Shown here: one piece after another, positions 1 to 7,608 of the stretch
Layout: each line of letters begins with the position of its first letter
How positions within the stretch are numbered: the stretch's first letter is position 1
Source of the DNA: Hyphomonadaceae bacterium
GTDB lineage: Bacteria > Pseudomonadota > Alphaproteobacteria > Caulobacterales > Aquidulcibacteraceae
NCBI GenBank assembly: GCA_019636095.1
Contig: JAHBYF010000003.1
Coordinates: 372,001-436,000 of the forward strand
Direction of reading: 5' to 3'
Length of the DNA: 64,000 nucleotides
Notes under the pieces: generated by a model
The model's input: only the letters and a program-made list of their open reading frames with translations
Databases searched by the model: none
Told to the model about the DNA's origin: nothing
Position numbers and translations under genes: made by a program

Positions 1-2
1 CA

Positions 3-740
3 CTGGCTGATCAAGCGGGATACACAGGCGTCACCAACGCGACGATTACGTTTCAGGTTGGGTCAGCAGTGACAATCACGGGCGCCTCAGGCGCGGGGAT
101 GGGCATCGACACCGGAACTTGGCCGAGCGCCACGAAGTCAATTTCGTTGACGCTCCAAGTCAGTGGCAAGGTTTACGGCGGGGGCGGCAACGGCGGGCAA
201 GGCGCTGGATCGAACGGCGACGCATCCACCGGCGGAACTGGCGGCGACGCAATCTATTGTCGTGAGAACCTATCGGTCACCGTGAACGCAGGTGGTCAAG
301 TGAAGTCAGGCGGCGGCGGTGGTGGCGGCGGTGGCGGATGGCGCAACACCATCATGATCGAGGGATTTCCTGAAATATCGCACCGCAATGGCGGCGGCGG
401 TGGCGGCGGTTTTCCAAACGGCGCTGGCGGACCAGAAGGCGACTATTCGGGTGACTACGATTTCGATGTCGCAAACCCAGGAAACGGCGGAACGACAACC
501 GGCGGCGGCACGGGGGGAAGCGGCGGCGCCGGCGGCGGTGCTCGCACCACCGGTGCCGGAGGCGCTGGCGGCGGTGCAGCAGCAACGGGCAGCGCTGGCG
601 TTGCGGCAACCGGCACTCAAGACGGCACCCATATCAAGCTGTCGAATGCATCCGGCGGTGCTGCTGGTTACGCGGTCAGGAAGAACGGCAAGACCGTGAC
701 GGTGACGAACAACGGCACGATCACGGGCACGGTTGGTTGA
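3..740 (+). CDS. Glycine-rich phage tail-fibre-like protein, 5'-truncated by window edge
   Basis: The reading frame is open from the first bases of the window to a TGA at 738-740, so only the C-terminal ~245 residues are seen. Long runs of Gly, with Ala, Thr and Asn, are broken by short beta-type segments such as SLTLQVSGKVYGGG, and the protein ends in threonine-rich strand-like sequence (VTVTNNGTITGTVG). This composition fits the polyglycine-rich receptor-binding or tail-fibre tips of tailed phages. Glycine-rich secreted proteins can look similar, so the function is inferred. The next gene is a small phage-type ORF and an integrase lies 14 kb downstream, which supports a prophage or phage-derived island. 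No catalytic motif is visible. Confidence 0.55.
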   Translation: MADQAGYTGVTNATITFQVGSAVTITGASGAGMGIDTGTWPSATKSISLTLQVSGKVYGGGGNGGQGAGSNGDASTGGTGGDAIYCRENLSVTVNAGGQVKSGGGGGGGGGGWRNTIMIEGFPEISHRNGGGGGGGFPNGAGGPEGDYSGDYDFDVANPGNGGTTTGGGTGGSGGAGGGARTTGAGGAGGGAAATGSAGVAATGTQDGTHIKLSNASGGAAGYAVRKNGKTVTVTNNGTITGTVG

Positions 741-782
741 ACGAAGTCGTAAATTCCCACGGGTTGATAAAGGACGACTCGA

Positions 783-1014
783 ATGACCGTCAAACCCCGC
801 TCAGTTGCTGAGGGCAAATGCTACGTCACAAGCAACAATGAGGTTCGCCGCGTGCTCTCAATTCACAAATGAGCAAGTACGTTACGAACACAGGGGCGCC
901 CGCACGAAATGGTCGGGCGCATACCGCGACCAAGAGCTAGGCAGATTCGCGAACGCCGTTGCTCGTGAAGTGACCGACGATTGGAATCCCGACTACCCAG
1001 AACGCAAACCCTAG
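783..1014 (+). pseudogene. Frameshifted small phage-type protein (about 77 residues if repaired)
   Basis: A well-placed Shine-Dalgarno (AAAGGACG, about 767-774) precedes ATG 783. The frame reads MTVKPRSVAEGKCYVTSNNE.. and stops at TGA 870-872. Skipping one base (870) lets the +1 frame continue without a break as EQVRYEHRGARTKWSGAYRD.. to TAG at 1012-1014. The two halves join into one sensible small basic protein of a kind seen in phages and islands (a GKCYxTxNNEVRRV-type opening, then VRYExRG). The simplest reading is a single extra base, that is, an inactivated gene or a sequencing error. A programmed +1 shift at AAA-TGA is possible but unsupported. No function is known to me. Confidence 0.5.
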
Positions 1015-1078
1015 CTGAGACGGATGCCCCGGTTGCCTAAAGTCCAAGCCAAGCGATAACGTTCCCTGGGGGAGAGGC

Positions 1079-1117
1079 ATGGCGATGACTTGGGGTCGCA
1101 TTTTGGGTGTTCGGTGA
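1079..1117 (+). other. Possible 12-codon leader ORF overlapping hxsB start
   Basis: The best Shine-Dalgarno in this stretch, GGGGGAGAGG at 1069-1078, sits directly before ATG 1079, which opens a frame of 12 codons (MAMTWGRILGVR). Its stop TGA (1115-1117) shares the A with the ATG at 1117 of the hxsB frame, a classic TGATG coupling arrangement. hxsB has only a weak ribosome site of its own. The leader could therefore deliver ribosomes to hxsB. Alternatively the SD serves the TTG at 1090 in the hxsB frame. This is inferred from sequence layout only. Confidence 0.35.
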
Positions 1118-2553
1118 TGCGACGGTCCATTTCGCTGGCCCGCCGACCCGGCGTCGTGCTTTGGACGAACGACCTCGGAGAATTCCTTTTCCTCAACAAG
1201 GATGAGTCCGTCGCGTTGAGCGCGAACAAACTCACACCTGATCAGACTCGGTATTTGGATGTCGAAGCTCGGGGCATGCTGTCACCGGTCGGCCCCGCAG
1301 GTGGGCTTGCCGACACAGTGCGCCGCACTCGGAAATCCTTCCTTATGGAAGGTCCTTCCCTCCACATCTTCGTTGTTACTCTTCGCTGCGACCACTCGTG
1401 TCAGTACTGCCAAGTTTCGAGAGTTGCAGTAAACGCTTCCGGCTTTGATATGAGCCGCGAAGACGCCGTGCTCGCCCTCGATCGAGTTTTTGAATCCGAC
1501 GCCCCCGCCCTGACGATCGAGTTTCAAGGCGGCGAACCGGCGCTACGTTTCGACCTCATTCGTGAAGTCGTGGCACAGGCGGCTGCTCACCCAGCACGGA
1601 GCGGTCGCCCCATCCACTTCACTATGGCAACTACGCTCCAACTCTTGTCGGATGACGATCTCGGCTTCTGTCGTGATCACGCGATCCATCTCTCAACGTC
1701 AATCGATGGTCCGGCGTTACTCCATGCCACGCAGAGACCAACACCGTCGGGAAATTCATGGAAACGCACAATTGACGCGCTGGCACGTGCTCGCGACATC
1801 GTCGGCCACGATGGCGTAGCGGCGTTGCCGACGATCACTCGCACCGCACTCTCACAGCCCAAGCCTGTCGTAGACACCTACGTCGAACTCGGCTTCCGCT
1901 CGATTTTTCTTCGCCCTTTGGCGCCGTACGGGTTTGCGCGAAAGACGCAACGCTCGCTCGGTTATTCAACAACAGAATTCATGTCGTTCTATGAAACTGC
2001 GCTGAACCACATCCTCGACTTGAACAAGCGAGGCATCGCTATCGAAGAAACCACGGCGGCGATCATGCTTCGACACATGCTGACGCCGTTTCATTCTGGT
2101 TACATGGACCTTCGTTCCCCCACTGGCGCCGGTCTCGGCACGCTCGTCTACAATTACGATGGGCGAGTGTATCCTTCTGACGAAGCACGTATGGCAGCCG
2201 AAACGGGGGATCAGCGCTTTGTACTCGGCTCGGTCGCTGATGACTTGGACACACTGCTGGGTTCCGACGCCATGAAGTGGTTGGCCAGGGGCGCGATCGC
2301 GGAGAAGCAACCAGACTGTTTGGATTGCGCGTTCGTTCCCTATTGCGGGGCCGACCCTGTTCACCACGCGATCACTCAGGGCGAGCCGGACGCACCCCGT
2401 CACGGCAGCGGCTTCTGTGAAAAAAACATGGCTCTGTTTCACTTGTTGTTCGCCATGCTGACCAAACGCGACCACGACACAATGCGTACTTTCGCTGCAT
2501 GGGCCATGTCCCGAGAGCGAGACACGGTCCAGCCGGGTTGGATTGAGCAATGA
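1117..2553 (+). CDS. hxsB: HxsB, His-Xaa-Ser system radical SAM maturase
   Basis: Radical SAM enzyme of the HXS system, presumed to help modify the His/Ser-repeat protein encoded two genes downstream. The N-terminal lead VVLWTNDLGEFLFLN is followed by the FVVTLRCDHSCQYCQVSR segment, whose CxxxCxxC binds the [4Fe-4S]-SAM cluster, then EFQGGEP, the SAM-contacting GGEP motif. The C-terminus carries further cysteines (CLDCAFVPYC, GFCEKN), consistent with an auxiliary SPASM/twitch-type cluster. The frame could also start at TTG 1090 or GTG 1114; ATG 1117 was chosen because it begins just before the conserved N-terminus and overlaps the leader stop. It overlaps hxsC by ATGA. Family assignment is from motifs; the biochemistry of HXS is not established to my knowledge. 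Confidence 0.85.
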   Translation: MRRSISLARRPGVVLWTNDLGEFLFLNKDESVALSANKLTPDQTRYLDVEARGMLSPVGPAGGLADTVRRTRKSFLMEGPSLHIFVVTLRCDHSCQYCQVSRVAVNASGFDMSREDAVLALDRVFESDAPALTIEFQGGEPALRFDLIREVVAQAAAHPARSGRPIHFTMATTLQLLSDDDLGFCRDHAIHLSTSIDGPALLHATQRPTPSGNSWKRTIDALARARDIVGHDGVAALPTITRTALSQPKPVVDTYVELGFRSIFLRPLAPYGFARKTQRSLGYSTTEFMSFYETALNHILDLNKRGIAIEETTAAIMLRHMLTPFHSGYMDLRSPTGAGLGTLVYNYDGRVYPSDEARMAAETGDQRFVLGSVADDLDTLLGSDAMKWLARGAIAEKQPDCLDCAFVPYCGADPVHHAITQGEPDAPRHGSGFCEKNMALFHLLFAMLTKRDHDTMRTFAAWAMSRERDTVQPGWIEQ

Positions 2554-3719
2554 GACGGGCGCCATCCCTTCACGCTCATGGAGCGGTACACGGTGTTCGC
2601 GGTATTCAGATTTTGAAGATACTGACGCGAGCCGAAGCTGACGACGCCCCCTGGTCGCCCAACGACATCATTCTGTGGAACGAAGATGCTGACGAGCGCT
2701 ACGCTGGCTCGATTTCGACCCAAGGCAAGGCCTTCGCCGGAAAGATCACCATCCAATTAGATACCGACGAAGTCGTGCGCCCGGGCGATGTCGTCCGGCT
2801 AAGCGAGAAGAAATCGCTGGTCTCGATACTCTATCGTCGTGGCAGCACATCAAACAGCTTGTTCGTGACCGAGCAGTGCAACTCGCTTTGCATCATGTGC
2901 TCACAGCCACCGCGAAACGAAGACGATCGATGGCGGCTCGAAGAACTCCATCGCACCGTAACGTTGATCGATAAGGATGAAGGCCAACTTGGTTTCACCG
3001 GCGGCGAACCAACGCTCCTCGGTCATGACCTAGGCAGCTTACTCGCGGCGTGCCGATCGCTGCTTCCTGACACACACCTTCACGTTCTTACAAACGGTCG
3101 CTTGTTCGCGAACCCGGAACTAGCGAGCAATCTGATCACGGCTGGCGGGTCAAAGACTGTCTGGGCCGTACCGCTCTACGCGGATGTGGCTTCGATCCAC
3201 GACGAGATCGTGGTCGCCGCCGGAGCATTCGACGAGACGCTTGAAGGACTTTACCAATTCGCACTCCACAGGGCGCGCGTTGAAATTAGGATCGTCCTCC
3301 ACGCGATGAGCTTACCCAGGCTGCCACAACTAGCTTCATTCATTTACCGGCGGCTGCCCTTTGTAGAACACGTTGCCTTCATGGGCTTGGAGCCAATGGG
3401 ATTCGCGAAGAGCAACCGAAGCCGCCTATGGATCGACCCTATCGATTACGTCAGCACGCTGGCCGAAGCGACGCACCATCTCGCTGCTAGAGGCATGAAC
3501 GTCTCAATCTATAACCTTCCGCTGTGCGTGTTGCCCCGCGAGCTTTGGCCTTTCGCGCAGCGATCCATTTCTGACTGGAAAAACGTGCATGATGCTGTTT
3601 GTACGCAATGCGTTGTACGAGATCGGTGCGCCGGCTTCTTCCTTTCAGCCGACCCCACTTGGCGAAGCCGAGCGATTGCTCCAATAAGGATGCTGGAGGC
3701 TGAAAATGAAGTGGCGTGA
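2550..3719 (+). CDS. hxsC: HxsC, His-Xaa-Ser system radical SAM maturase
   Basis: Second radical SAM protein of the HXS pair (389 aa). After an N-terminal ~100-residue domain the SAM core opens with SNSLFVTEQCNSLCIMCSQP, a CxxxCxxC cluster site with the SQPP tail typical of this family, followed by LGFTGGEPTLLG. The C-terminus has CTQCVVRDRCAGFF, a second cysteine group likely to bind another cluster. The start ATG overlaps the hxsB stop (ATGA at 2550-2553), and the 3' end overlaps hxsA by 14 bases, so the three genes are translationally coupled. Presumed to act in the cytoplasm on the HxsA precursor together with HxsB. The chemistry is unknown. Confidence 0.85.
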   Translation: MRRAPSLHAHGAVHGVRGIQILKILTRAEADDAPWSPNDIILWNEDADERYAGSISTQGKAFAGKITIQLDTDEVVRPGDVVRLSEKKSLVSILYRRGSTSNSLFVTEQCNSLCIMCSQPPRNEDDRWRLEELHRTVTLIDKDEGQLGFTGGEPTLLGHDLGSLLAACRSLLPDTHLHVLTNGRLFANPELASNLITAGGSKTVWAVPLYADVASIHDEIVVAAGAFDETLEGLYQFALHRARVEIRIVLHAMSLPRLPQLASFIYRRLPFVEHVAFMGLEPMGFAKSNRSRLWIDPIDYVSTLAEATHHLAARGMNVSIYNLPLCVLPRELWPFAQRSISDWKNVHDAVCTQCVVRDRCAGFFLSADPTWRSRAIAPIRMLEAENEVA

Positions 3720-4320
3720 ACGGCTAGCGCTCCTATTCGGCGTCGCTACTTCAGCGAGCCTCCTTGCCACACCGGAAGCATCATTCGCTTCCACCGATCC
3801 TGTGGTCTCGGAGACACCGCCAACACAGGACTTCTTGGTCTTCTCGTCGCCTTCAGAAAATGCCGCGTTGTTGCAGCTAGCCCAACATCGAAGCCATTCC
3901 AGCCACCGAAGCCATTCCAGCCACTCAAGCCATCGCTCCCACTACTCAGGTTCAGGCGGTGGTTACACAGCGCCTCGCTTGCCCCCGCCACCGGTGTACG
4001 TTCCACCGCCAGCACCGCCACGACCGCCGCCCACGACGGCATATTCGCCACCCCCGCCACCACCGGTCCCCTTGCTCACACCACCTGGAACGTTGGGGTC
4101 GGCGCAGAGCAGACCGCTTTCACAAGCCGAAGTCCGGGAGTTTGTCCAACGCGTGCAGATAGCGTTGCTCATGCAAGGCTACGACCCCGGACCAACCGAT
4201 GGTCGCTTGGGACCGCGCACGCAAGCTGCTCTGAGAGCCTATCAAACCGATAACGCTTTGGCGGCGTCCGGCTATTTGGACGTTCAAACAGTCCAGCGCC
4301 TCGGCGTGTCACCACAGTAA
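3706..4320 (+). CDS. hxsA: HxsA, His-Xaa-Ser repeat protein with peptidoglycan-binding-like domain
   Basis: Presumed substrate of HxsB/HxsC (204 aa). Residues 1-29 form a signal peptide (MKWRERLALL.. hydrophobic core, ASFAS). Residues 61-82 are the defining His/Ser tract (HRSHSSHRSHSSHSSHRSHY). Residues about 87-128 are a proline-rich linker. Residues about 140-200 resemble a PG_binding_1 fold (REFVQRVQIALLMQGYDPG then DGRLGPRTQAALRAYQ). So the protein is probably exported, with the modified repeat carried on a flexible arm and the C-terminus docking to murein. It has no ribosome site in free intergenic space; translation is coupled to hxsC. The convergent nuclease gene ends 4 bp away. Export and murein binding are inferred. 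Confidence 0.85.
   Translation: MKWRERLALLFGVATSASLLATPEASFASTDPVVSETPPTQDFLVFSSPSENAALLQLAQHRSHSSHRSHSSHSSHRSHYSGSGGGYTAPRLPPPPVYVPPPAPPRPPPTTAYSPPPPPPVPLLTPPGTLGSAQSRPLSQAEVREFVQRVQIALLMQGYDPGPTDGRLGPRTQAALRAYQTDNALAASGYLDVQTVQRLGVSPQ
3886..3951 (+). repeat. Tandem 18-bp repeat encoding the His-Xaa-Ser tract
   Basis: Two near-identical 18-base units (3886-3903 and 3904-3921, differing by one base in the first codon) are followed by a half unit and a diverged stretch. Each unit encodes HRSHSS. The DNA-level repetition means the number of HxS units can change by slippage. Confidence 0.8.
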
Positions 4321-4324
4321 TAAG

Positions 4325-5281
4325 CTACCTGCCACACAACGGCTCACCAGTTTCCCGCGAAAGGTTTCCCTCTGCCGCCCACATCTCGGTCGCCTCTTCC
4401 ACGTTGGCGCGATTGACGAACCTAAAGCCGGTGACAGCCTCAATCTCGCGGATTGGGACAATGTGGTCCGCAAGGTATTCGAACGCTACATCCCCGTCCC
4501 GGCGCTGTGCATCATGCGGCAGCAGGAACGAGATCGTTTCGACAACGCCGTCATCTCTTCTACATGAGATGATCTTGAAGAAGGCCGTTGGCACCGCGAC
4601 CCGGTGCTGGCGGTTGTTTGAAACCATTCGTCGTGCGTCGGCATCAGCATCGCGTTCGCCGTCGTTGTTCCTGTCGAACACCGAGCCCGAGATCACGTAA
4701 AGATCACCGTCCGACTTCGCCCAGTTTCGAACTACTTCTTCGAGTGACCCCCAGGTACCGCGATTAAATCCCGGATACTGCGGCGCCATGTTCGACAACA
4801 GGAATGAATTCACATTGGCATTGATGCTGATCTCCATGTCAGCGCTTGGCGCCAAATGGCCCTGATCGAAGATGGGCTCCCGGTAATCGGTGAGGCGCGA
4901 ACGTTCGCCTGTCGGAAGTCGCTCATCGGTCCGAAAGCAGTTCACTCGGTCCATCGGCACTAAACGAGCAGGATCAAGCCGGTAAGCCGTCCATAGGGGT
5001 ACCCGTAAATCACCGTCATAAGCGATGACATAGTCACGTTGGATCAGGAGATGTTCGTTTCCCGCCTGATTAGGCTCGGGCAAATTCCATAGACTATTTT
5101 CATCGATAGCTTGGTTCTGCTCCGCCTCGCTGAGCACCAACGCTCTGTTACCCGCTGCTCGCTCGACCCGAGTGCAGGATCGATCGGCAGCCTGAGCCGT
5201 CGCGACCGATGCGAGGGTCACAACGGCGACGAAGCCCGCTACACACGCTTCACGCACGCGATCAATAGAGTCCATCGGCAT
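4325..5281 (-). CDS. Secreted DNA/RNA non-specific endonuclease (NUC1/EndoG family)
   Basis: A 318-aa protein with an N-terminal signal peptide (FVAVVTLASVATAQAA) and a beta-beta-alpha-metal nuclease core. The active-site segment is IFDQGHLAPSADM around residue 142 (catalytic His), followed by SNMAPQYPGFNRGTW, where Asn residues coordinate the metal, and by LYVISGSVF. The family signature is usually DRGH; here it is DQGH, a substitution that occurs in bacterial relatives. Expected to hydrolyse DNA and RNA outside the cytoplasm. An alternative start is ATG 5275. The gene is convergent with hxsA and overlaps the end of the upstream gene at 5262 by about 20 bases, suggesting a two-gene unit. Confidence 0.85.
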   Translation of the reverse strand: MPMDSIDRVREACVAGFVAVVTLASVATAQAADRSCTRVERAAGNRALVLSEAEQNQAIDENSLWNLPEPNQAGNEHLLIQRDYVIAYDGDLRVPLWTAYRLDPARLVPMDRVNCFRTDERLPTGERSRLTDYREPIFDQGHLAPSADMEISINANVNSFLLSNMAPQYPGFNRGTWGSLEEVVRNWAKSDGDLYVISGSVFDRNNDGERDADADARRMVSNNRQHRVAVPTAFFKIISCRRDDGVVETISFLLPHDAQRRDGDVAFEYLADHIVPIREIEAVTGFRFVNRANVEEATEMWAAEGNLSRETGEPLCGR

Positions 5282-5780
5282 ACTGTTTGACGACGCGCTT
5301 CAGCACTCGAACGTAGTGGGCAGTATGGCCAGCGGGATTTCGGACAATGTTTATCGGAACGACGACGTCGTAGTACACGTTCAACCCCGGTCTCGAAATC
5401 AGAAGCTGAAAGAGCTTTCGGGAAATGAGACCGGCCTCGTAGAGCCGGGCCGCACTCCCGAAGTAATTTGACACTAGCCTCGTATGCCCACGCACTTCCT
5501 TTGCTGCATCGGGATCGCTGGCGTTGAGCGCCGTCCAAGCAGCGCCAGAGTCGGGAAAGCCATCTCGTCGATCTCTCCAGAATTTTCCAAGTTCCAGCAA
5601 CGCCTCACGCATCGCTGGATCGCCGTAGTCCTCCATCAAACGGAGGTAGGCATTGACTTCGTTGCCCTGTGCCGTCCCTCGGGCTTGAGCCAAGCTTGTA
5701 AGAGCAGCGATGGCTGACGCCAAAGCGGACACCGCCGCCAGCACGAATACCCAGTCATCCATCGCCCGCCTCGATTCCAA
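5262..5780 (-). CDS. Small membrane-anchored protein, DUF4760-like
   Basis: A 172-aa product. Residues about 8-32 (DDWVFVLAAVSALASAIAAL) form one N-terminal transmembrane helix. The rest is a helical cytoplasmic domain with NAYLRLMEDYGDPAMREALLELGKFW and a C-terminal basic stretch. The layout matches small DUF4760-type proteins of unknown role. The start may be Met at 5762 (MDDWVF). The downstream nuclease overlaps its 3' end, so the two are probably co-transcribed. No catalytic motif is seen. Confidence 0.55.
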   Translation of the reverse strand: MESRRAMDDWVFVLAAVSALASAIAALTSLAQARGTAQGNEVNAYLRLMEDYGDPAMREALLELGKFWRDRRDGFPDSGAAWTALNASDPDAAKEVRGHTRLVSNYFGSAARLYEAGLISRKLFQLLISRPGLNVYYDVVVPINIVRNPAGHTAHYVRVLKRVVKQYADGLY

Positions 5781-5956
5781 TGCGATCTCGTCAGGATGAA
5801 GCGTGGCGAGTCAATACCAATGCGCTTCCGAGACTAGCTTATTGAACGTCCGAAGCCGCGTCCGATTGGGGCAAGCAGGTCCATGAGCGTTCATTGCCCA
5901 TTGCACCCCCGCTTGGCAGAACACTTGCCAGACACCAACCGTCATGGGTTGTCGCG

Positions 5957-6430
5957 ATGGATGAATTACCAAGACTAGGCCGGCTCGAACGCATCAAGTT
6001 GCGCGACGTGTGGAAGCGTGAGGACACCGTGTTCACGCCGTGGCTGGCTCAGCCAGAAAACCTTCAACTGCTGGCCGACGCGATCGGCGTGCCCGAACTG
6101 GAACTCATGCAAACCGAACGCCAAGTCTGAGAGTTCTCTCTGGACATCATCGCTCGGGTGCCGACCACGGTCGAGATCGTTGCGATCGAAAAACAGATCG
6201 AAAACTCGGATCACCGGCACCTTGGGCAATCGATCGTCTACGCCGCCGGCACCCAGGCGAAGATCATTGTGTGGATCGTGGAGCAGTTCAGCGAAGGCCA
6301 TCGAGCCGCGTTGGACTGGCTCAACCCGCGTCACCAGCAACGACATCGTGTTCTTTGGCGTTGAGGTCGAAGCTTGGCGTATCGGGGATAGCGTCCCCGC
6401 TCCAAAGCTGAATGTCGTCGTTCGTCGGCG
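5957..6430 (+). pseudogene. Decayed DUF4268 / PD-(D/E)XK-like DNA-binding protein
   Basis: The frame from ATG 5957 reads LERIKLRDVWKREDTVFTPW.. in the style of the N-terminal domain of DUF4268 nuclease-like proteins. An in-frame TGA at 6128-6130 lies where glycine is expected before EFSLDIIA, and the same frame then continues with VEIVAIEKQIENSDHRHLGQ and WIVEQFSEGHRAALDWLN. Near 6325-6335 the frame shifts by one base, and the next frame continues with IVFFGVEVEAWRIGDSVPAP. After that the homology-like signal fades and the convergent gene begins. There are thus at least one nonsense and one frameshift lesion, and the C-terminal half is missing. Intact relatives are suspected nucleases associated with mobile or defence loci. 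Confidence 0.75.
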
Positions 6431-6451
6431 GCGGGCAGATTCCCACGGACG

Positions 6452-7486
6452 TCATTTTCGCCGGCAAGTAGCCCCGGCGTTTTGGCACTCGTCGAATTGC
6501 CCAAGAAATGTGTCGCAGCAATCGTCGATCTCTTGCGCCGCATCGATGACAGCCCAGCTAAGACTTAGCAAACATGTATCGAGCGCCGTTCGGTAAGCTG
6601 CTTCACGTCGATCTGCGACGTCCAATTTTGCGAAGGCCGTGCGGATGATCTCTTTTGTGTTGGCGCCCAAGTCCGCATTGTTCATTCCGCGCATCTGTTC
6701 GATCGCATAGGCGCCGGCCTCATTTGCTGACAGCATGATCACCGCCGGTTCTTCGCCGGTATAGCGGTAGAACGCCAACTCGCCCCGCGACGCTCTTTCA
6801 ACATAACTACGCAGGCAGTTCTTGAACCATAACGCGGTCTGGCGAAGCTCGTCGGCTGTCCGGATGCACTCGATGTCCGGGTGATTGACGTCGGGTGCCG
6901 TGGTGAACTTGCGCGTCTTGGTTACGATGTTCGCAGCCTTGCCGAGCAGGCTTTTCCGCGTCTTGCTCTGCTTTGCCTTGCTCAACAGCGCCCTCGCCTT
7001 CTTCGGGTCCGCGAAAGCACGCGCGAGTACGATGGCTTCAGACACGCGGTGGAGATGACGAACGATGCTGTCGTGGCGAAGGATCGGCGGCAGTTCGTGC
7101 AGGATCGCAATCCGTTGTGGCGTGAGCACGTCCGAGTGTAGCAGATAACCCAAGGCCCGCGAGCACCCGATAAGTCCCCAGAGCCGGCGGTAGTCCTCTG
7201 GAGACCACATCGGCAGCGCCATCTTGTCCAGCACGCCTCCAAGCCCGATCGGTCCCGGGTCGAACAGCGGTTTGATGACATCGGCCCAGCGCTTCGCCGC
7301 AAAAGATTCAATGTCGATTTCTACAATGTCCAAGCCGATGAGACTCAGGCCGAGCAGATGAATGCGCTGCGAGGAAAGCCCGAAGAAGCGCTGATGCGGG
7401 AAGTGCAGCAGGCCGGCGATTTCATTGGCATGGTGTGGAGCAAGCGCTTGAAGAGCGTGGGATACACGAACAGGAGACCGCTGCAT
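6452..7486 (-). CDS. PcfJ-like domain protein
   Basis: A 344-aa protein. The N-terminal two thirds are helical without obvious motifs. The C-terminal third carries the pattern of PcfJ-like proteins: WFKNCLRSYVERASRGELAFYRY, then PAVIML, then IEQMRGMNNADLGANT. PcfJ was first named from conjugative plasmids, and related proteins occur in phages and islands; the biochemical role is unknown. ATG 7486 is the start, with AAGGA about 11 bases upstream. It is convergent with the decayed gene at 5957-6430. Island context supports an accessory role. Confidence 0.6.
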   Translation of the reverse strand: MQRSPVRVSHALQALAPHHANEIAGLLHFPHQRFFGLSSQRIHLLGLSLIGLDIVEIDIESFAAKRWADVIKPLFDPGPIGLGGVLDKMALPMWSPEDYRRLWGLIGCSRALGYLLHSDVLTPQRIAILHELPPILRHDSIVRHLHRVSEAIVLARAFADPKKARALLSKAKQSKTRKSLLGKAANIVTKTRKFTTAPDVNHPDIECIRTADELRQTALWFKNCLRSYVERASRGELAFYRYTGEEPAVIMLSANEAGAYAIEQMRGMNNADLGANTKEIIRTAFAKLDVADRREAAYRTALDTCLLSLSWAVIDAAQEIDDCCDTFLGQFDECQNAGATCRRK

Positions 7487-7608
7487 GCTGATGATGTCCT
7501 TGGTTGGTCACCTTCGCATTGCGTTCCGTTCCTCCATTCAGTGCCTACGATTTGTATTTGACCGGATCGCGCAGTTCAAGGTGCGACCGACTGGGCCACC
7601 AACAGCAA

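Noticed and set aside
306..632. Long minus-strand frame opposite the glycine-rich gene
   Set aside because: It is the complementary shadow of GGC/GGT repeats and encodes low-complexity Ala/Arg sequence.
870..872. Programmed +1 frameshift at AAA-TGA
   Set aside because: No upstream Shine-Dalgarno-like stimulator or slippery CTT-type codon as in prfB; a simple mutation or sequencing error is more likely.
3886..3951. CRISPR-like short direct repeats
   Set aside because: The 18-bp units are contiguous, in frame and encode the HxS tract; there are no spacers.
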